Shown here in pieces: positions 63,086 through 64,000 of a stretch of 64,000 nucleotides of DNA. The notes under the pieces are model-generated. The model was given only the letters and a program-made list of their open reading frames with translations. It ran no database searches and was not told the DNA's origin. This stretch comes from Arion vulgaris (Eukaryota > Mollusca > Gastropoda > Stylommatophora > Arionidae), in NCBI GenBank assembly GCA_020796225.1, contig CM036765.1:5490805-5554804 (forward strand), in the 5' to 3' direction. How positions within the stretch are numbered: position 1 is the first letter of the stretch; every line of letters begins with the position of its first letter. The position numbers were made by a program, and so were the translations under genes.

Positions 63086-63221
63086 ACAGATTCAAATACA
63101 TGCACAAATGTGCACCCAGTTGGGATCCACGTGGACTGTGGTGAAAGAGACTTTCTGCAAAGGACGTTCTAAACGAAAAATTATATATTTAAACATAAGA
63201 AGGTAACTTCTAAAAATAAAT

Positions 63222-63395
63222 ACAATATATATATCTGTATAGTTTATATCAATGAGAAGATTATATATCTGTATAGTTTATATCAATGAGAAGATTATAT
63301 ATCTGTATAGTTTATATCAATGAGAAGATTATATATCTGTATAGTTTATATCAATGAGAAGATTATATATCTGTATAGTTTATATCAATGAGAAG
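63222..63395 (+). repeat. 34-bp tandem repeat, five copies
   Basis: Unit ATATATCTGTATAGTTTATA + TCAATGAGAAGATT, perfect in most copies. Confidence 0.95.
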
Positions 63396-63427
63396 AAAAT
63401 TTTTATGTGTGTTTCTTTAGCGTGAGA

Positions 63428-63690
63428 TTCTTCTTCTTCTGCTTCGAACACACCATATCGACCACTTGTTAACCACTCTGAGTGATCTGTATGTGATCTA
63501 AGCCTAAGAGCGATTGTACGTTGTGACATTTATGCACCTACAAGTAAGCCAGTACATTGGATATTCTGCGACCTTTTTATTTACTAGCGTAGCTTTCCAT
63601 TCCCTTACTCAGTCGCCTCTTACATATGCCTTGTAGGTCGCAGTTGTACTTTCTTTTCTTCCATTGCGGGCCCCGGCACCACACGAGCGA
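63428..63690 (-). repeat. S1 SINE, full minus copy
   Basis: TTCTTCTTCTGCTTCGAACA tail to GGGCCCCGGCACCACACGAG head. Confidence 0.88.
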
Positions 63691-63948
63691 TTACTAGTCT
63701 TAAAATGTATTCCAAATAAACTATATATTATCCATGTACGCAGTTTCCAATTACCAAACTTCATTTGATGTCTCAGCTGCTTACAGAAAGTATAACTCTC
63801 TTACAAACTAAATCTCTCTAAGTGTTTGGTACTTGTTACCTAACAAATACATTTGCTAAAATTCTGACTAAAAATTGTTTTGAGTGTTTTCATTTTCTAG
63901 TTATTGTTCTATTGTCTTGTATTTTTTGTTTTGTTTTTTTGGTTTCCG

Positions 63949-64000
63949 ATCCAGAAGCACTTGAGCTTTTCAGCTCTTCGGTTCGGTGCCACGAACACCG
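63949..64000 (-). repeat. S4 SINE tail, cut by the window edge
   Basis: CCAGAAGCACTTGAGCTTTT ... GTGCCACGAACACCG matches 55370..55440 and, reversed, 47815..47900. Confidence 0.6.

Overview
The window is AT-rich animal DNA. It is intron-rich, with almost no long open frame, and is packed with dozens of broken LINE fragments, short interspersed elements (SINEs), terminal-inverted-repeat elements and minisatellites. I see no bacterial or viral gene organisation. One SINE family carries a core (CGTAAGAGGCGACT-like) that I recall from gastropod and other molluscan repeats. With a chitobiase-type GH20 gene, this makes a mollusc or other lophotrochozoan my best guess; I could not check it by search.

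One host gene is recognisable. It lies on the minus strand and fills most of the window, from a start codon at 53439 to an exon at 1443..1527, and its 3' end lies beyond the left edge. It encodes a family GH20 beta-N-acetylhexosaminidase of the chitobiase type. I assembled thirteen short exons (about 83 to 219 bp) by translation and splice-phase matching: 53439-53310, 44620-44538, 34834-34629, 32995-32777, 29310-29201, 21613-21498, 19325-19228, 17552-17447, 15256-15141, 13654-13514, 11390-11237, 7119-6904 and 1527-1443. Together they give about 590 residues: a signal anchor, the N-terminal chitobiase domain, the GH20b domain and most of the catalytic barrel, including the HYGGDEV acid/base motif. 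At least one exon is missing between 44538 and 34834. The last three exons contain frame problems, so the locus is either a decaying gene or a long-read assembly with uncorrected indels.

The introns hold everything else. From left to right: a foldback element (about 1.63-5.66 kb) whose left arm has expanded into some 75 copies of a 46-bp unit; LINE 3' ends at 5.9-10.7 kb; a perfect-style hairpin element at 12.2-12.6 kb; a 13-bp array at 13.7-14.7 kb; a TA-flanked MITE inserted exactly into an RNase H frame at 15.5 kb; minisatellites and a both-strand-open 12-bp array at 17.7-23.2 kb; a reverse transcriptase fragment inside a 21-bp array at 26.2-27.8 kb; several tRNA-derived SINEs at 29-32 kb; hAT-type MITEs with 8-bp duplications at 35.3, 38.8, 44.7, 57.2 and 61.5 kb, two of them with elements nested inside; and long arrays at 35.9-36.8 and 51.1-52.8 kb.

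The most unusual recurring theme is tandem amplification at two kinds of site: inside inverted-repeat elements (46-bp and 45-bp arrays), and across the exon/5'-splice-site junctions of the GH20 gene itself (exons at 53310 and 11237), which leaves stacked candidate donor sites.
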